From Polaribacter sp. IC066 (GTDB lineage: Bacteria > Bacteroidota > Bacteroidia > Flavobacteriales > Flavobacteriaceae), in the NCBI RefSeq assembly GCF_007997085.1, contig NZ_VORR01000004.1, forward strand, positions 1-64,000: a stretch of 64,000 bases of DNA, written 5' to 3'. Made by a program: the position numbers and the translations under genes. Positions within the stretch are counted from its first letter, which is position 1; every line of letters starts with the position of its first letter. The notes under the pieces are model-generated. The model was given only the letters and a program-made list of their open reading frames with translations, did not search any database and was not told where the DNA came from. Shown here piece by piece: positions 18,012 through 26,478 of this stretch.

Positions 18012-19037
18012 ATGATAGAATTTGAAATAATTGCTGATAGCCCAAACGACACTTTAGAACAAATTAAAGATGCTATAGGTGGCTCTATAGAAGAACATTG
18101 GGGCGAATGCACATTAGTTATTGATAATGAAAATGCCGCTGGAAAGATTAGATTTATCCCTTTTGATTGGGGTGTAAACTTATTAGATTTAGAGATTACC
18201 TTTCACAAAGAAACTATTATAAAAATTAAAGCACACGATGTATTTAACCCGATTCGGTTTATTTATCCTTCACTTGGCTCTTTAACACATCGATTTGGCG
18301 TTGATAATAAAGAAAAATTAGTAGAGCAATTTCAATCTTTAATTTTTACGAATAAAACTGGCGGTCATAATCATATTCACTTCTTTAAAGGTGAACCTTT
18401 AGAAATAAATATCATTCAAATAGTTAGAAAAAAGTTTCTAAAAAAAAGAACCACAAATGTATCTACCTTAAATGAAAAATTATATGAGGTTTTTGTAGAT
18501 ACAGATCACGATCATAGATTTGCTAATTACGGTACTCTAAATCTAAAAATGGCAGATCTAATTATAGGATTAAAAGCGATTAAAAGTAAAGGAATGTTGC
18601 GTATTCTAAAGATAGAAGCACGTGTGTACGAAATGTTATCATTACATATTCAACAACATAACCGGCTTTTAAAAGGTATTGCCCTGCCAACATCACTTGT
18701 AAAAAGTGAACTAAAAATTGTTCGTAAATTTGGTAATCAAATCTTAAAAAACCCAGCAAAAGACTATACACTGCATAAACTTTCTTTAAAGTCTGGCTTA
18801 ACGCAGGCAAAACTACAAGATGGTTTTAAGTTTTTATACAAAAGAACGGTTACAGAATACATACGTCATGTTCGTTTAGAATCTGCAAGAGATCTATTAA
18901 AAACTACAGATTTAAATGTATCTCAAGTTGTATATAGTATCGGCTTTAGTAGTAGAAGTTATTTTTCAAAGATTTTTAGAGAAAAATATGGAATTACTCC
19001 AAATCAGTTTAAGAAAAAAACGTTGGTATATTCTTAA
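18012..19037 (+). CDS. AraC/PchR-like transcriptional regulator
   Basis: The 341-aa protein ends in a standard AraC DNA-binding domain: a first helix-turn-helix at about 250-285 (YTLHKLSLKSGLTQAKLQDG) and a second at about 300-335 (NVSQVVYSIGFSSRSYFSKIF, then GITPNQF). The PheLysPheLeuTyrLysArgThrValThrGluTyr segment between them resembles the siderophore-responsive PchR group. The N-terminal 240 residues, with a His-rich stretch near 120 (GGHNHIHFF), are presumably the effector domain; its ligand is unknown. It stands alone, and the neighbouring genes offer no obvious target. Confidence 0.8.
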   Translation: MIEFEIIADSPNDTLEQIKDAIGGSIEEHWGECTLVIDNENAAGKIRFIPFDWGVNLLDLEITFHKETIIKIKAHDVFNPIRFIYPSLGSLTHRFGVDNKEKLVEQFQSLIFTNKTGGHNHIHFFKGEPLEINIIQIVRKKFLKKRTTNVSTLNEKLYEVFVDTDHDHRFANYGTLNLKMADLIIGLKAIKSKGMLRILKIEARVYEMLSLHIQQHNRLLKGIALPTSLVKSELKIVRKFGNQILKNPAKDYTLHKLSLKSGLTQAKLQDGFKFLYKRTVTEYIRHVRLESARDLLKTTDLNVSQVVYSIGFSSRSYFSKIFREKYGITPNQFKKKTLVYS

Positions 19038-19390
19038 AATATACAACGCTAAAACAGTACAATTTTAAATACTAAAATAAGGTGTATTAATAATATATGC
19101 GCAAATATCTGCTGCATTAAAAGTACTATTTTATTCTGTAATTTAGAATAGAGTAACTACCACCAATTTCACTTTATAAAGTCGTAAACATCAAAATGTA
19201 TTTCTGAACTCATCGAAAAACAATCGTATACTATTATAAAATATTCTACACGCTATAACTGCTAAACGTTAAGACCATTGTTATTAAAAAAAATGAGATC
19301 GAAAAGTATATTTATGAGACCCTATTTAAGAATCAAATTGATTCAATACTTTTAGTTTTACCCATTCACTATTTTTAAAACGGATTTTAC
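19038..19390. other. Intergenic DNA, no gene recognised
   Basis: AT-rich sequence after the AraC regulator, with frequent stops in all frames and no clear hairpin. It leads into a dispersed repeat at 19391. Confidence 0.4.
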
Positions 19391-19585
19391 GAATGAACAA
19401 TTTCAAAGCAGCGCTATCGAGATATCAAAAAGGAATGTCCTTTTAACATTTCGACGTAGAGCATAGAGGTATTCAGTCCAAAATTTCGCTAGATACTAAA
19501 ACAAGCCTACCTACTAGACAGCAGCTTCAACTTACAATTTTGAACTTATGACTTCACTATTTTTCAAAATTAAATTTTACAAATA
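19391..19585. repeat. Dispersed intergenic repeat, copy A
   Basis: This segment is clearly homologous to 52333-52570: both start GAATGAACAA, share the core CTATCGAG-A/G-TATCAAAAAGGAAT, then TCCTTTTAA-ATTTCGACG, and end in the same inverted repeat (AATTTTGAA ... TTCAAAATT). Copy A is shorter and lacks part of the middle hairpin. Neither copy encodes a protein. Confidence 0.75.
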
Positions 19586-19620
19586 AAAGCCCTAACATTC
19601 ATGATGAATATCAGGGCTTA
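19586..19620 (-). terminator. Terminator of the YtxH/holin-like/DUF6327 operon
   Basis: A compound hairpin has outer stem AAGCCCT/AGGGCTT (19587-19593 with 19613-19619) and inner ATTCATGATGAAT, placed 40 bp past the last gene of the minus-strand operon. Confidence 0.75.
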
Positions 19621-19658
19621 AAACCAACCATTATCAAGTTCATTTAGATATAATACGC

Positions 19659-19862
19659 TTATCTAAATAATTTTTTTATCAATAGTAAAATACCGTACTT
19701 GCTCACAAACTGAAAAGCACTCGTTAACATATTGATAGGTCGTAAGGTTTGTTCGAAATCGCTCTTAACACTTTTTAATTCTTCTAGAGCTATTTGTCTT
19801 TCTAATGATAATTTTTTTAAATCTCTATCTATCTCATCAAAACTGCGATATACTTTTGTCAT
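19659..19862 (-). CDS. DUF6327 family protein
   Basis: The 67-aa protein begins with a charged amphipathic, coiled-coil-like half (FDEIDRDLKKLSLERQIALEELK) and ends in a short hydrophobic and basic tail (GILLLIKKLFR) that could attach it to the membrane. It is the third gene of a conserved flavobacterial trio with a holin-like protein and a YtxH protein. I know no biochemical function for the family. Confidence 0.7.
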   Translation of the reverse strand: MTKVYRSFDEIDRDLKKLSLERQIALEELKSVKSDFEQTLRPINMLTSAFQFVSKYGILLLIKKLFR

Positions 19863-19883
19863 TTCTATTGTTCTTTAGGCTGG

Positions 19884-20231
19884 TTATTTAAAGAATATTT
19901 CTGATATTTTAGCAATAATTTTCTTATCAAAAGATTTTCTAAAAAGATATAGTAAAAATGCAAAGATGAGCGTACCTGAACCTACTGCTAAATATCCTAG
20001 AGCCATATTTTGAAGATGTGTACCTAGTGCAATTGCACCAGAAAAAGCAATAAAAATAAATCCTAGAGATAGGACAGTGCCTATTATCAATAATTTAGCA
20101 AGCATGCTAATAGATAGGGTAGTTATTTGAAACGCTTTTAACTTTGAATACTCATAAGATTTAGAAACAAGCTCTTTACTTGCTTCTGTACCTTTATCTG
20201 CAGAATTACTTAAATTTTCAAATATGCTCAT
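19884..20231 (-). CDS. Phage-holin-like (holin-X type) membrane protein
   Basis: The 115-aa protein has an amphipathic N-terminus, two membrane spans (about 42-68 and 75-97) and a basic tail. This is the layout of the holin-family proteins that accompany YtxH proteins in Bacteroidota chromosomes; despite the family name there is no phage here. It starts 3 bp after the YtxH stop and is followed by the DUF6327 gene, so the three are one operon, probably acting at the envelope under stress. Confidence 0.7.
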   Translation of the reverse strand: MSIFENLSNSADKGTEASKELVSKSYEYSKLKAFQITTLSISMLAKLLIIGTVLSLGFIFIAFSGAIALGTHLQNMALGYLAVGSGTLIFAFLLYLFRKSFDKKIIAKISEIFFK

Positions 20232-20234
20232 GTA

Positions 20235-20567
20235 TTAAGCTTTTGTTTGTAAGTGCTTATTTTTCTCTTTTAATTCTTTTAATTTTCTTTCTAATGTTGT
20301 AATCACATCGTCTGCTTTATGACTTACATTAGCTACTACATTTTCTATTTGTGTATCTAAACTCTCTTTGCTACCAGATACGGATGTTGATACCTGCTCT
20401 CTAAATTCTGAAGCTTTTTCTACAAACTGATCTCTTGCAGACAAGGTTTCATCAGAAATTCTTTGTCTTGTAATCACTCCTTTTTCTGGGGCAAATAAAA
20501 TCCCTAAAGTTGCTCCTATTACTGTACCTGCTAATAATCCTACTACTGTGTTACTACTATTACTCAT
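20235..20567 (-). CDS. YtxH domain-containing protein
   Basis: The 110-aa protein starts with a Gly-rich membrane span (VVGLLAGTVIGATLGILFAP followed by GluLysGly), the signature of the YtxH/gas-vesicle-GvpP-like family. A long charged helical region then runs to the end, rich in Lys and Glu. Homologues are general-stress proteins in Firmicutes; the Bacteroidota members have no settled role. First gene of the trio, preceded by a perfect TATCTTTG promoter element and two inverted repeats. Confidence 0.75.
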   Translation of the reverse strand: MSNSSNTVVGLLAGTVIGATLGILFAPEKGVITRQRISDETLSARDQFVEKASEFREQVSTSVSGSKESLDTQIENVVANVSHKADDVITTLERKLKELKEKNKHLQTKA

Positions 20568-20600
20568 CTGTTATGTTTTAATGGTTCTACTTAAATTCTT

Positions 20601-20643
20601 TGTACTTGGTTTGTACACTACAAAGATAGACGGATAGTCGTCT
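20601..20643 (-). promoter_or_regulatory. Promoter and inverted repeats of the YtxH operon
   Basis: On the minus strand TATCTTTG (20621-20628) matches TAnnTTTG exactly. Overlapping its upstream edge is AGACG-N6-CGTCT (20628-20643), and downstream in the leader is TGTAC-N7-GTACA (20601-20617). Either could be an operator; both are short. Confidence 0.45.
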
Positions 20644-20684
20644 TCTCGTTAACTCTATAAAAATAATTCTTAACTCAAATAGAA

Positions 20685-21527
20685 TTAGAGCCTAAAACGT
20701 ATAAATTGATTTGTAGTTTTTTGTGCCAATTTGTAGATGGCATTTTCTGTTAGCTGCAGAATTCTTGGGTATCCGCCAGTAACTTGGCAATCTTTCATTA
20801 AAATAATTAATTTGCCAGAAGGGGTTAATTGCACAGTGCCGGGCAAAACTGCAGATGTTAAAATAGAGGGCAAACTATTTTTAATAATTTCTGTAAGTCG
20901 ATACCCCATTCTATTATTGTCATTTGAAATTGTAAAAGATTCCTGTAACAGTCTTTTATGTTGATGCTTATTTAGCAGCTCAAATTCAGGGCCTTTAAAA
21001 CAGTTTATTTCATTTGAATCGAAATGAGATTTTACAGTTTTCACCGAAGTATTTGAACTTTCTAAATCCGATTTAAAAGTAGTTATGGGTAACAAATCAT
21101 TTTTTCTGATTATAAAATCATTCGTAATCTGTGGATAAAAACTCCTACTCCTCCATATTTTATCTGATTTAAATCCGTCTTTTACCGCTAAATAGGTTCT
21201 TACACCAAAGTTAATCTTACCAAAAGATAACACATCATTTTCTTGAACCTGAATTCTTGAATTTAAAATAATTGCTTCGTTATTTATTTTTGCTGAAAAA
21301 TCTGCACCAGAAATGCAAATAATTGTTGCCGCTAAAAATTGTAATTTACATCCGCCAAAGGTAATTTCTAAAACAGCAGCATTATCTGAATTATTTAAAA
21401 TACTATTGGCCATGGCAGATGAATACTGATCCATAGCACCAGAAACAGGAATCCCTTTAGCTGCAAAACCGACTCTACCCCTATCTTGAATAGTCGCGTA
21501 AAAACCCGAATTTAAAACTTTAATCAT
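20685..21527 (-). CDS. pxpC: 5-oxoprolinase subunit C (biotin-dependent carboxyltransferase-like family)
   Basis: The 280-aa subunit is related to urea amidolyase domain 2 and KipA. With PxpA and PxpB it hydrolyses 5-oxoproline (pyroglutamate) to glutamate using ATP. Family landmarks are the N-terminal VLNSGFYATIQDRGRVGFAAKGIPVSGAMD segment (about 4-33) and the C-terminal LPGTVQLTPSGKLIILMKDCQVTGGYPRI region. Its start overlaps the pxpB stop by 8 bases, the pattern of translational coupling. Last gene of the operon ycsG-like - pxpA - pxpB - pxpC. Confidence 0.88.
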   Translation of the reverse strand: MIKVLNSGFYATIQDRGRVGFAAKGIPVSGAMDQYSSAMANSILNNSDNAAVLEITFGGCKLQFLAATIICISGADFSAKINNEAIILNSRIQVQENDVLSFGKINFGVRTYLAVKDGFKSDKIWRSRSFYPQITNDFIIRKNDLLPITTFKSDLESSNTSVKTVKSHFDSNEINCFKGPEFELLNKHQHKRLLQESFTISNDNNRMGYRLTEIIKNSLPSILTSAVLPGTVQLTPSGKLIILMKDCQVTGGYPRILQLTENAIYKLAQKTTNQFIRFRL

Positions 21528-22251
21528 GTTGTAAAGTTTTAGAAATTATAAATGTATTTGCTGTTACTTCTTTTTCTAGTTGATAAAAAGCATCCACAGA
21601 AATAGGCTTAAATTGTATTTGATCTCCCGCTTTTGCAAAACATGGGTTTTCTTTTTGAACATCAAAAAAATTGAGCGGTGTTTTGCCAATAATATTCCAA
21701 CCACCCGCAGAATTTGATGGATAAATTCCTGTTTGTTTTCCGCCAATCGCCACAGCTCCTTTATCGACCTGTAACCTCGGATTTTCTTTTCTGTCAAAAA
21801 TTATTTTTTCATCTAATCCTCCTAAATAAAGGAAACCCGGTAAAAATCCTATAAAAAAAACAGTGTATATTTTTTCTGAATGCAGTTGTATTATTTCTTC
21901 AATTGACACCTTTAATACTTCCGATATTTCTTGTAAATCGATTCCGAATTTTACATCATAACAAACAGGAATTTCCCAGATATGAGCCTCCTGCTGTTCA
22001 CTAATAACATTTGATTTATAAATCGATTGTAGTTTTTCTACCTCTTTTTTAAAATCGAGAACTTCTTCCTTGTAAATAATTGTTAACGAATTATAGGCGA
22101 TCATAAAATCTGTGTAATCCTCTTTTTGTTGAGCACTGATATTTTCTTTGAACTGAATAATATCATTCAAAATCTCTTGATCAATAATAGCTTTCCATTC
22201 TATTAAAATGGCTTTAGTTCCGAATGGTTTGTATGTTATCTGCTTATTCAA
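21520..22251 (-). CDS. pxpB: 5-oxoprolinase subunit B
   Basis: The 243-aa subunit belongs to the KipI/urea-amidolyase domain 1 family. Visible motifs are IPVCYDVKFGIDLQEISE, the VFFIGFLPGFLYLGGLD loop and GAVAIGGKQTGIYPSNSAGGWNIIGKTP (about 173-200), all characteristic. It acts in the cytoplasm with PxpA and PxpC to open the pyroglutamate ring at the expense of ATP. It overlaps both neighbours by 8 bases, so the three subunits are made from one tightly coupled message. Confidence 0.88.
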   Translation of the reverse strand: MNKQITYKPFGTKAILIEWKAIIDQEILNDIIQFKENISAQQKEDYTDFMIAYNSLTIIYKEEVLDFKKEVEKLQSIYKSNVISEQQEAHIWEIPVCYDVKFGIDLQEISEVLKVSIEEIIQLHSEKIYTVFFIGFLPGFLYLGGLDEKIIFDRKENPRLQVDKGAVAIGGKQTGIYPSNSAGGWNIIGKTPLNFFDVQKENPCFAKAGDQIQFKPISVDAFYQLEKEVTANTFIISKTLQHD

Positions 22252-22975
22252 ATATAAATCCTTCTTTTTTTAAATTTTCTGATACGTATTTTACAATCTC
22301 AATAGCGTTTTCTGTATCGCCATGAAAACAAAAAGTATCTGCTTTTAGTACTTTTTTTGATGTTGAAACTGTTGTTACTTTTCCGGTTTTAATCATATTT
22401 AAAACGTGATAAAACACCTGTTTTTTATCCGTTATTAAAGCATTTTCATTTTTTCTTGACACCAATGTTAAATCGTCATGATAGTTTCTATCTGCAAAAG
22501 CTTCATATTTTATATTGATCTTATTTTTAAGCGCTACTAACTCAATAACCGAGTTATAAGGAACATATAAATAAACATCTTTCATATATTTTTTGATGAT
22601 CTGAATAAATAAATTTGCTAATTTCTCATCTACAGCAATGGCATTATACAAAGCTCCGTGTGGTTTTATATGATGCAATTTTTCATCAAAAAAAAACAAA
22701 CGTTTTAGAAATAAATCTAACTGATTTTGAATGCTATTGCTTAAATCATCATCTGAAATATCCATCAATTTTCGACCAAAGTTCTCTTTGTCTGGAAAAG
22801 ATGGATGCGCACCAATTTTTAGTTGATGTTCTTTCGCTAGTTGAATCGTTTTGTCAATGGTTATTGCTGTTCCAAAATGACCTCCACAGGCTATGCTGCA
22901 AGAAGAAATATGTGGCATTAACAAATGCTCATTTTCTATACCTTCGCCAACATCACAATTTATATCGATTTTCAT
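22244..22975 (-). CDS. pxpA: 5-oxoprolinase subunit A (LamB/YcsF family)
   Basis: The 243-aa subunit carries the LamB/YcsF signatures: DINCDVGEGIENE at the N-terminus, SCSIACGGHFG, IGAHPSFPDKENFGR, HHIKPHGALYN and the C-terminal CFHGD, which contain the presumed catalytic Asp and His residues. It starts immediately after the stop of the transporter gene and overlaps pxpB by 8 bases. The operon implies scavenging or detoxification of pyroglutamate, which forms spontaneously from glutamine and glutamate. Confidence 0.9.
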   Translation of the reverse strand: MKIDINCDVGEGIENEHLLMPHISSCSIACGGHFGTAITIDKTIQLAKEHQLKIGAHPSFPDKENFGRKLMDISDDDLSNSIQNQLDLFLKRLFFFDEKLHHIKPHGALYNAIAVDEKLANLFIQIIKKYMKDVYLYVPYNSVIELVALKNKINIKYEAFADRNYHDDLTLVSRKNENALITDKKQVFYHVLNMIKTGKVTTVSTSKKVLKADTFCFHGDTENAIEIVKYVSENLKKEGFIFE

Positions 22976-24202
22976 TTATACAAAGTTACATACTTTTAAA
23001 ATACCTTTTGCGCCTAAAAAAATAGTGATTGCTAAAATAACAAACCCTAAAATATTTTGTGTTTTTGTATTTACAAAACTACCTAAAACTTTCTTTTTGT
23101 TCATAATCCATAATAAAACTCCTGCAACTATGGGCAATAACATGCCGTTTGCAACTTGTGCAAATTTTATAATTTCGATGGGTTTTATACCGATGGATGA
23201 AAAGAAAACACCTAAACATAGCACAAGCATCCAAATAACTCTAAACGATTTAGATTGCATATTCCCTTGCCAACCCAAACATCCTTTAGCAACATAAGCG
23301 GCAGCTAAAGGCGCGGTAATGGCAGATGTTATTCCAGCTGCAAACAAACCTAACGCTAAAAAATATTTAGCAAATTCGCCATACAAAGGCGCCAATCCTC
23401 TTGCCAAATCTGCCGCATTTGTAATGTCTTTAAACGGAATCGCAGCAGCAGAAATAATAATCGCCATAGAAACCAATCCGCCTAAAATTATCGAAATAAT
23501 GGTATCTTTTTTAGCAAACGCCAAATCTTCTTTTGTTTTCCACCTTTCTTTTACCAAAGAAGCATGTAAAAATAAATTATACGGAACTACGGTTGTACCA
23601 ATCAATCCGATTACTGTGAGCAAGCTTTTCTCTGGAAATTTAGGAATAAATAGTCCTTTAAAAATATCAAAAATAGCTGGTTTCGTTAAAATGGCAGTAA
23701 CTACAAAAGAGAAACTCATCAATAAAACCAAAGAAATTAACGCCTTTTCTAAAAACTTATAATTCCCTATATATAATAAAATGAAAGCAATAACCCCAAT
23801 AACAAGACTCATAAAATTAATGGAATATGCACCAATATTGAAGGTAAAGGTACCAAATACTGTTTCTAATCCTAAAATACCTCCACTAATATTACCCGCT
23901 TCGTAGGCCGCATTACCCACAACGATGGCTGCTAAAATTAAAATAGTAACAAACTGTTTTAAAAACGGAATTTTAATTTCTTCTCTAATAACCTCGGATA
24001 ACCCTTTTTGAGAAATAATACCCAACCTTGCCGCCATTTCTTGTAAAACAATGGTGGCAATAATTGAGAGTAACATTGCCCACAACAAATTGAAGCCAAA
24101 GTTTACACCAGCAAGTGTGCAAAGTGTTACCGTACCCGGACCAATAAAAGCAGCGGCTATTAAAGTTCCTGGACCAATATTTTGAAGCCATTTTTTTATC
24201 AT
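22976..24202 (-). CDS. NRAMP-fold transporter of the YcsG type, lacking the metal-binding motifs
   Basis: The 408-aa protein has the NRAMP fold (about 11 membrane spans) but differs at both metal-coordinating sites. The helix 1 motif DPGN is GPGT (21-24), losing Asp and Asn, and the helix 6 motif MPHN is VPYN (206-209), losing the Met that selects transition metals. It is therefore unlikely to be a manganese/iron transporter. It is the first gene of the pxp operon and abuts pxpA, like ycsG next to ycsF in Bacillus subtilis. I infer it imports pyroglutamate or a related acid; automatic annotation would probably call it a divalent metal transporter. No biochemical evidence is known to me. Confidence 0.82.
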   Translation of the reverse strand: MIKKWLQNIGPGTLIAAAFIGPGTVTLCTLAGVNFGFNLLWAMLLSIIATIVLQEMAARLGIISQKGLSEVIREEIKIPFLKQFVTILILAAIVVGNAAYEAGNISGGILGLETVFGTFTFNIGAYSINFMSLVIGVIAFILLYIGNYKFLEKALISLVLLMSFSFVVTAILTKPAIFDIFKGLFIPKFPEKSLLTVIGLIGTTVVPYNLFLHASLVKERWKTKEDLAFAKKDTIISIILGGLVSMAIIISAAAIPFKDITNAADLARGLAPLYGEFAKYFLALGLFAAGITSAITAPLAAAYVAKGCLGWQGNMQSKSFRVIWMLVLCLGVFFSSIGIKPIEIIKFAQVANGMLLPIVAGVLLWIMNKKKVLGSFVNTKTQNILGFVILAITIFLGAKGILKVCNFV

Positions 24203-24226
24203 AAAAACCCTCTAACGTTAAAATAC

Positions 24227-24251
24227 CAATAAGGTTTTTAAAACCTTATTG
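24227..24251. promoter_or_regulatory. 25-bp palindrome upstream of the ycsG-like/pxp operon
   Basis: CAATAAGGTTTT (24227-24238) and its exact complement (24240-24251) are separated by one base. It is centred 37 bp upstream of the transporter start, where an operator would overlap the promoter. It could also act as a second terminator for pckA, since T-rich DNA follows on the minus strand. Confidence 0.4.
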
Positions 24252-24273
24252 AATAAAGATACTTTTAAAAAAG

Positions 24274-24302
24274 AAAAACACCTCAAAATTGAGGTGTTTT
24301 CT
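24274..24302 (-). terminator. Terminator of pckA
   Basis: An 11-bp perfect stem (24275-24285 with 24290-24300) lies 22 bp past the pckA stop, with A and T runs on both sides. Confidence 0.85.
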
Positions 24303-24323
24303 AAAATATGATATCAAATTTAA

Positions 24324-25934
24324 TTAATGAGCATAGCGTTGAGGACCTCCTCTGCGGATTTCTTCGGTTGCATTTTCTTCAAATTGCTTAAAGTTATTTC
24401 TAAAAGCATTCGATAACTTAAAAGCTGTATCGTAATACGCTTTATCATTATTCCAAGTAGATCTCGGACTCAATAACTCTGCTGGCACTCCAGGACACTT
24501 TCTAGGCTGTGCTACACCGAAAACAGAATGAATATGATAATTCTCGTAGGTATAATCACTTAAATCGCCATTTAACACAGCGGTAATCATAGCGCGTGTA
24601 TATTTTAAAGGCATTCTTCTGCCAACTCCGTATTTACCGCCAGACCAACCTGTATTTACCAACCAAACATTTACACCCGATTCTTGCATTTTAGTGCTTA
24701 ACATTTCTGCATATTTTGTAGGATGTAATGGCATAAATGGCGCACCAAAACATGCTGAAAAACTTGGTACAGGTTCTGTAACACCTGTTTCGGTTCCGGC
24801 CACTTTTGCTGTATACCCAGAGATAAAATGGTAAGCTGCCTGCGCTGGTGTTAATTTTGATATTGGAGGTAAAACTCCAAAAGCATCCGCAGTTAAAAAG
24901 AAAATATTTTTTGGATTTTTACCAATTGATGGTTGCTGAATATTATCGATATGATAAATAGGATAACTAACCCGTGTGTTTTGAGTGATGCTAGTATCTG
25001 CAAAATCGACAACCCCTTTATCATCCATGACAACATTTTCTAGAATTGCTCCTTTTTTAATTGCTGCAAAAATTTCTGGTTCTTGTTCTTGTGATAAATT
25101 AATGACTTTTGCATAACAACCACCTTCGAAGTTAAAAACGGTGTTTTCTGCCGTCCAACCATGTTCGTCATCACCAATTAAACTTCTATTTGGATCTGTA
25201 GATAATGTTGTCTTACCAGTACCCGATAATCCGAAGAAAATAGCCGTATCGCCATCTTTACCAACGTTTGCAGAACAATGCATTGGCAATGTATTTTTAT
25301 AAACCGGCAAGATAAAATTTAAAGCAGAAAAAATTCCTTTTTTAATTTCACCAGTATACCCAGTGCCACCAATTAAGGCAATTTTTTTTGTAAAATTTAA
25401 AATAGCAAAATTGTGCTGACGCGTTCCGTCTGCTTCGGCATCTGCCATAAAACCTGGTGCATTAATTACCGTCCATTCAGGAGAAAAATCTTTTAATGCT
25501 TCTTCTGTTGGTCTTAAAAACATGTTATAGGCAAACATGTTACTCCAAGGATACTCGTTTACAATTCTAATATTTAATTTGTAATTCTCATCTGCACAAG
25601 CATAACAATCTCTAACAAAAATTTCTTTTTCAGATAAATAGTCAACTACTTTATCGTATAACTTGTCAAATTTATCTGCGTTAAAAGGGATGTTAATATT
25701 GCTCCACCACACTTTGTCTTCAGTAATACTGTCTTTTACTATAAAACGATCCATTGGAGAGCGTCCTGTAAATTCTCCAGTATTTACTGCAATTGCTCCT
25801 AAAGAAGATGCTACTCCTTGCTCTTTTTTCAACGTTTCTTCATGTAACTCACTAGAGGTTAACTGATAACGCACTGTTGCATTTTTGATTCCTAGACTAT
25901 TTAACGAAATCGATTTCGTATTTGTATCTACCAT
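24324..25934 (-). CDS. pckA: Phosphoenolpyruvate carboxykinase (ATP)
   Basis: The 536-aa enzyme converts oxaloacetate and ATP to phosphoenolpyruvate and CO2, the first committed step of gluconeogenesis. The kinase P-loop GLSGTGKTTLSTDP, the metal-binding GDDEHGW, the GRSPMDRFIVKD segment and the C-terminal NTGWSGGKYGVGRRMPL substrate site are all intact. The frame opens earlier at 25976, but a TAATTTTG promoter element sits inside that extension (25964-25971), so translation must start at MetValAspThrAsn (25934). Monocistronic, ending at the 24274-24302 hairpin. Confidence 0.96.
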   Translation of the reverse strand: MVDTNTKSISLNSLGIKNATVRYQLTSSELHEETLKKEQGVASSLGAIAVNTGEFTGRSPMDRFIVKDSITEDKVWWSNINIPFNADKFDKLYDKVVDYLSEKEIFVRDCYACADENYKLNIRIVNEYPWSNMFAYNMFLRPTEEALKDFSPEWTVINAPGFMADAEADGTRQHNFAILNFTKKIALIGGTGYTGEIKKGIFSALNFILPVYKNTLPMHCSANVGKDGDTAIFFGLSGTGKTTLSTDPNRSLIGDDEHGWTAENTVFNFEGGCYAKVINLSQEQEPEIFAAIKKGAILENVVMDDKGVVDFADTSITQNTRVSYPIYHIDNIQQPSIGKNPKNIFFLTADAFGVLPPISKLTPAQAAYHFISGYTAKVAGTETGVTEPVPSFSACFGAPFMPLHPTKYAEMLSTKMQESGVNVWLVNTGWSGGKYGVGRRMPLKYTRAMITAVLNGDLSDYTYENYHIHSVFGVAQPRKCPGVPAELLSPRSTWNNDKAYYDTAFKLSNAFRNNFKQFEENATEEIRRGGPQRYAH

Positions 25935-25963
25935 ATCAATATTTTTTTTGTTTTTATGAGTTG

Positions 25964-25971
25964 CAAAATTA
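25964..25971 (-). promoter_or_regulatory. pckA -7 promoter element TAATTTTG
   Basis: Matches TAnnTTTG on the minus strand, 30 bp upstream of the chosen pckA start, and rules out the longer N-terminus. No clear -33 TTTG is seen. Confidence 0.5.
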
Positions 25972-26008
25972 AGCAATATTTTAAAACAGGATAATTTTTG
26001 AGCAATAA

Positions 26009-26401
26009 TTATCCTATTTTTTCCTTTTTATTTATTTTTTTTAAGAAAATTGCCATCATTAAAACCCAACCTATTATAAAAAACAATCCTCCTAATGGCG
26101 TTATAAACCAAATAGATTTAGCGGTAACAAATGTTAACTGTATCAAATAAATAGATCCTGAAAAAAAGATAATTCCTGCAAAGAAAAGATAGCTTATTAC
26201 TTTTTTCTGTTTGATAGAAAAGCCAGCATACGTATTTAAAAAAAGCAACACTACCACATGATACATTTGATAGCGCACTGCAGTTTCAAAACTTTGTAAT
26301 TGATCAATCGTTAAAATTTCTTTTAAAGCATGGGCTCCAAAAGCGCCAAGCGTGATGGCAAGAACTCCAAAAAAACATGTAATAACTAAATTTTTAAACA
26401 T
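26009..26401 (-). CDS. DUF423 family membrane protein
   Basis: The 130-aa protein has four predicted membrane helices and the family motif LGAFGAHALKEIL followed by ValArgTyrGlnMetTyrHis near residues 20-48. DUF423 (YgdD-like) proteins are widespread small inner-membrane proteins without an assigned function. A short basic tail (KKINKKEKIG) ends it. Single gene, divergent from the saccharopine dehydrogenase-like gene. Confidence 0.85.
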   Translation of the reverse strand: MFKNLVITCFFGVLAITLGAFGAHALKEILTIDQLQSFETAVRYQMYHVVVLLFLNTYAGFSIKQKKVISYLFFAGIIFFSGSIYLIQLTFVTAKSIWFITPLGGLFFIIGWVLMMAIFLKKINKKEKIG

Positions 26402-26412
26402 TTTTGCTAGTT

Positions 26413-26445
26413 TTTGTTAAATTTTAAACAATTGCCGTACCTTCG
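26413..26445 (+). promoter_or_regulatory. Candidate promoter of the saccharopine dehydrogenase-like gene
   Basis: TTTG at 26413-26416 is followed after 21 bases by TACCTTCG (26438-26445), one mismatch from TAnnTTTG, about 33 bp before the start codon. Confidence 0.4.
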
Positions 26446-26478
26446 TATGAACACAACACAAAAATACAGCTTTCTTTT

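Noticed and set aside
19884-20231. Prophage remnant suggested by the holin-family hit
   Set aside because: No phage structural, integrase or lysis genes are nearby; holin-X proteins with YtxH are normal chromosomal genes in Bacteroidota.
22615-23762. Several long open frames antisense to pxpA and the ycsG-like gene
   Set aside because: They overlap well-supported genes on the other strand and show no family features.
25935-25976. Longer N-terminus for PckA
   Set aside because: The -7 element TAATTTTG lies within it, and the residues before MetValAspThr do not align with the family.
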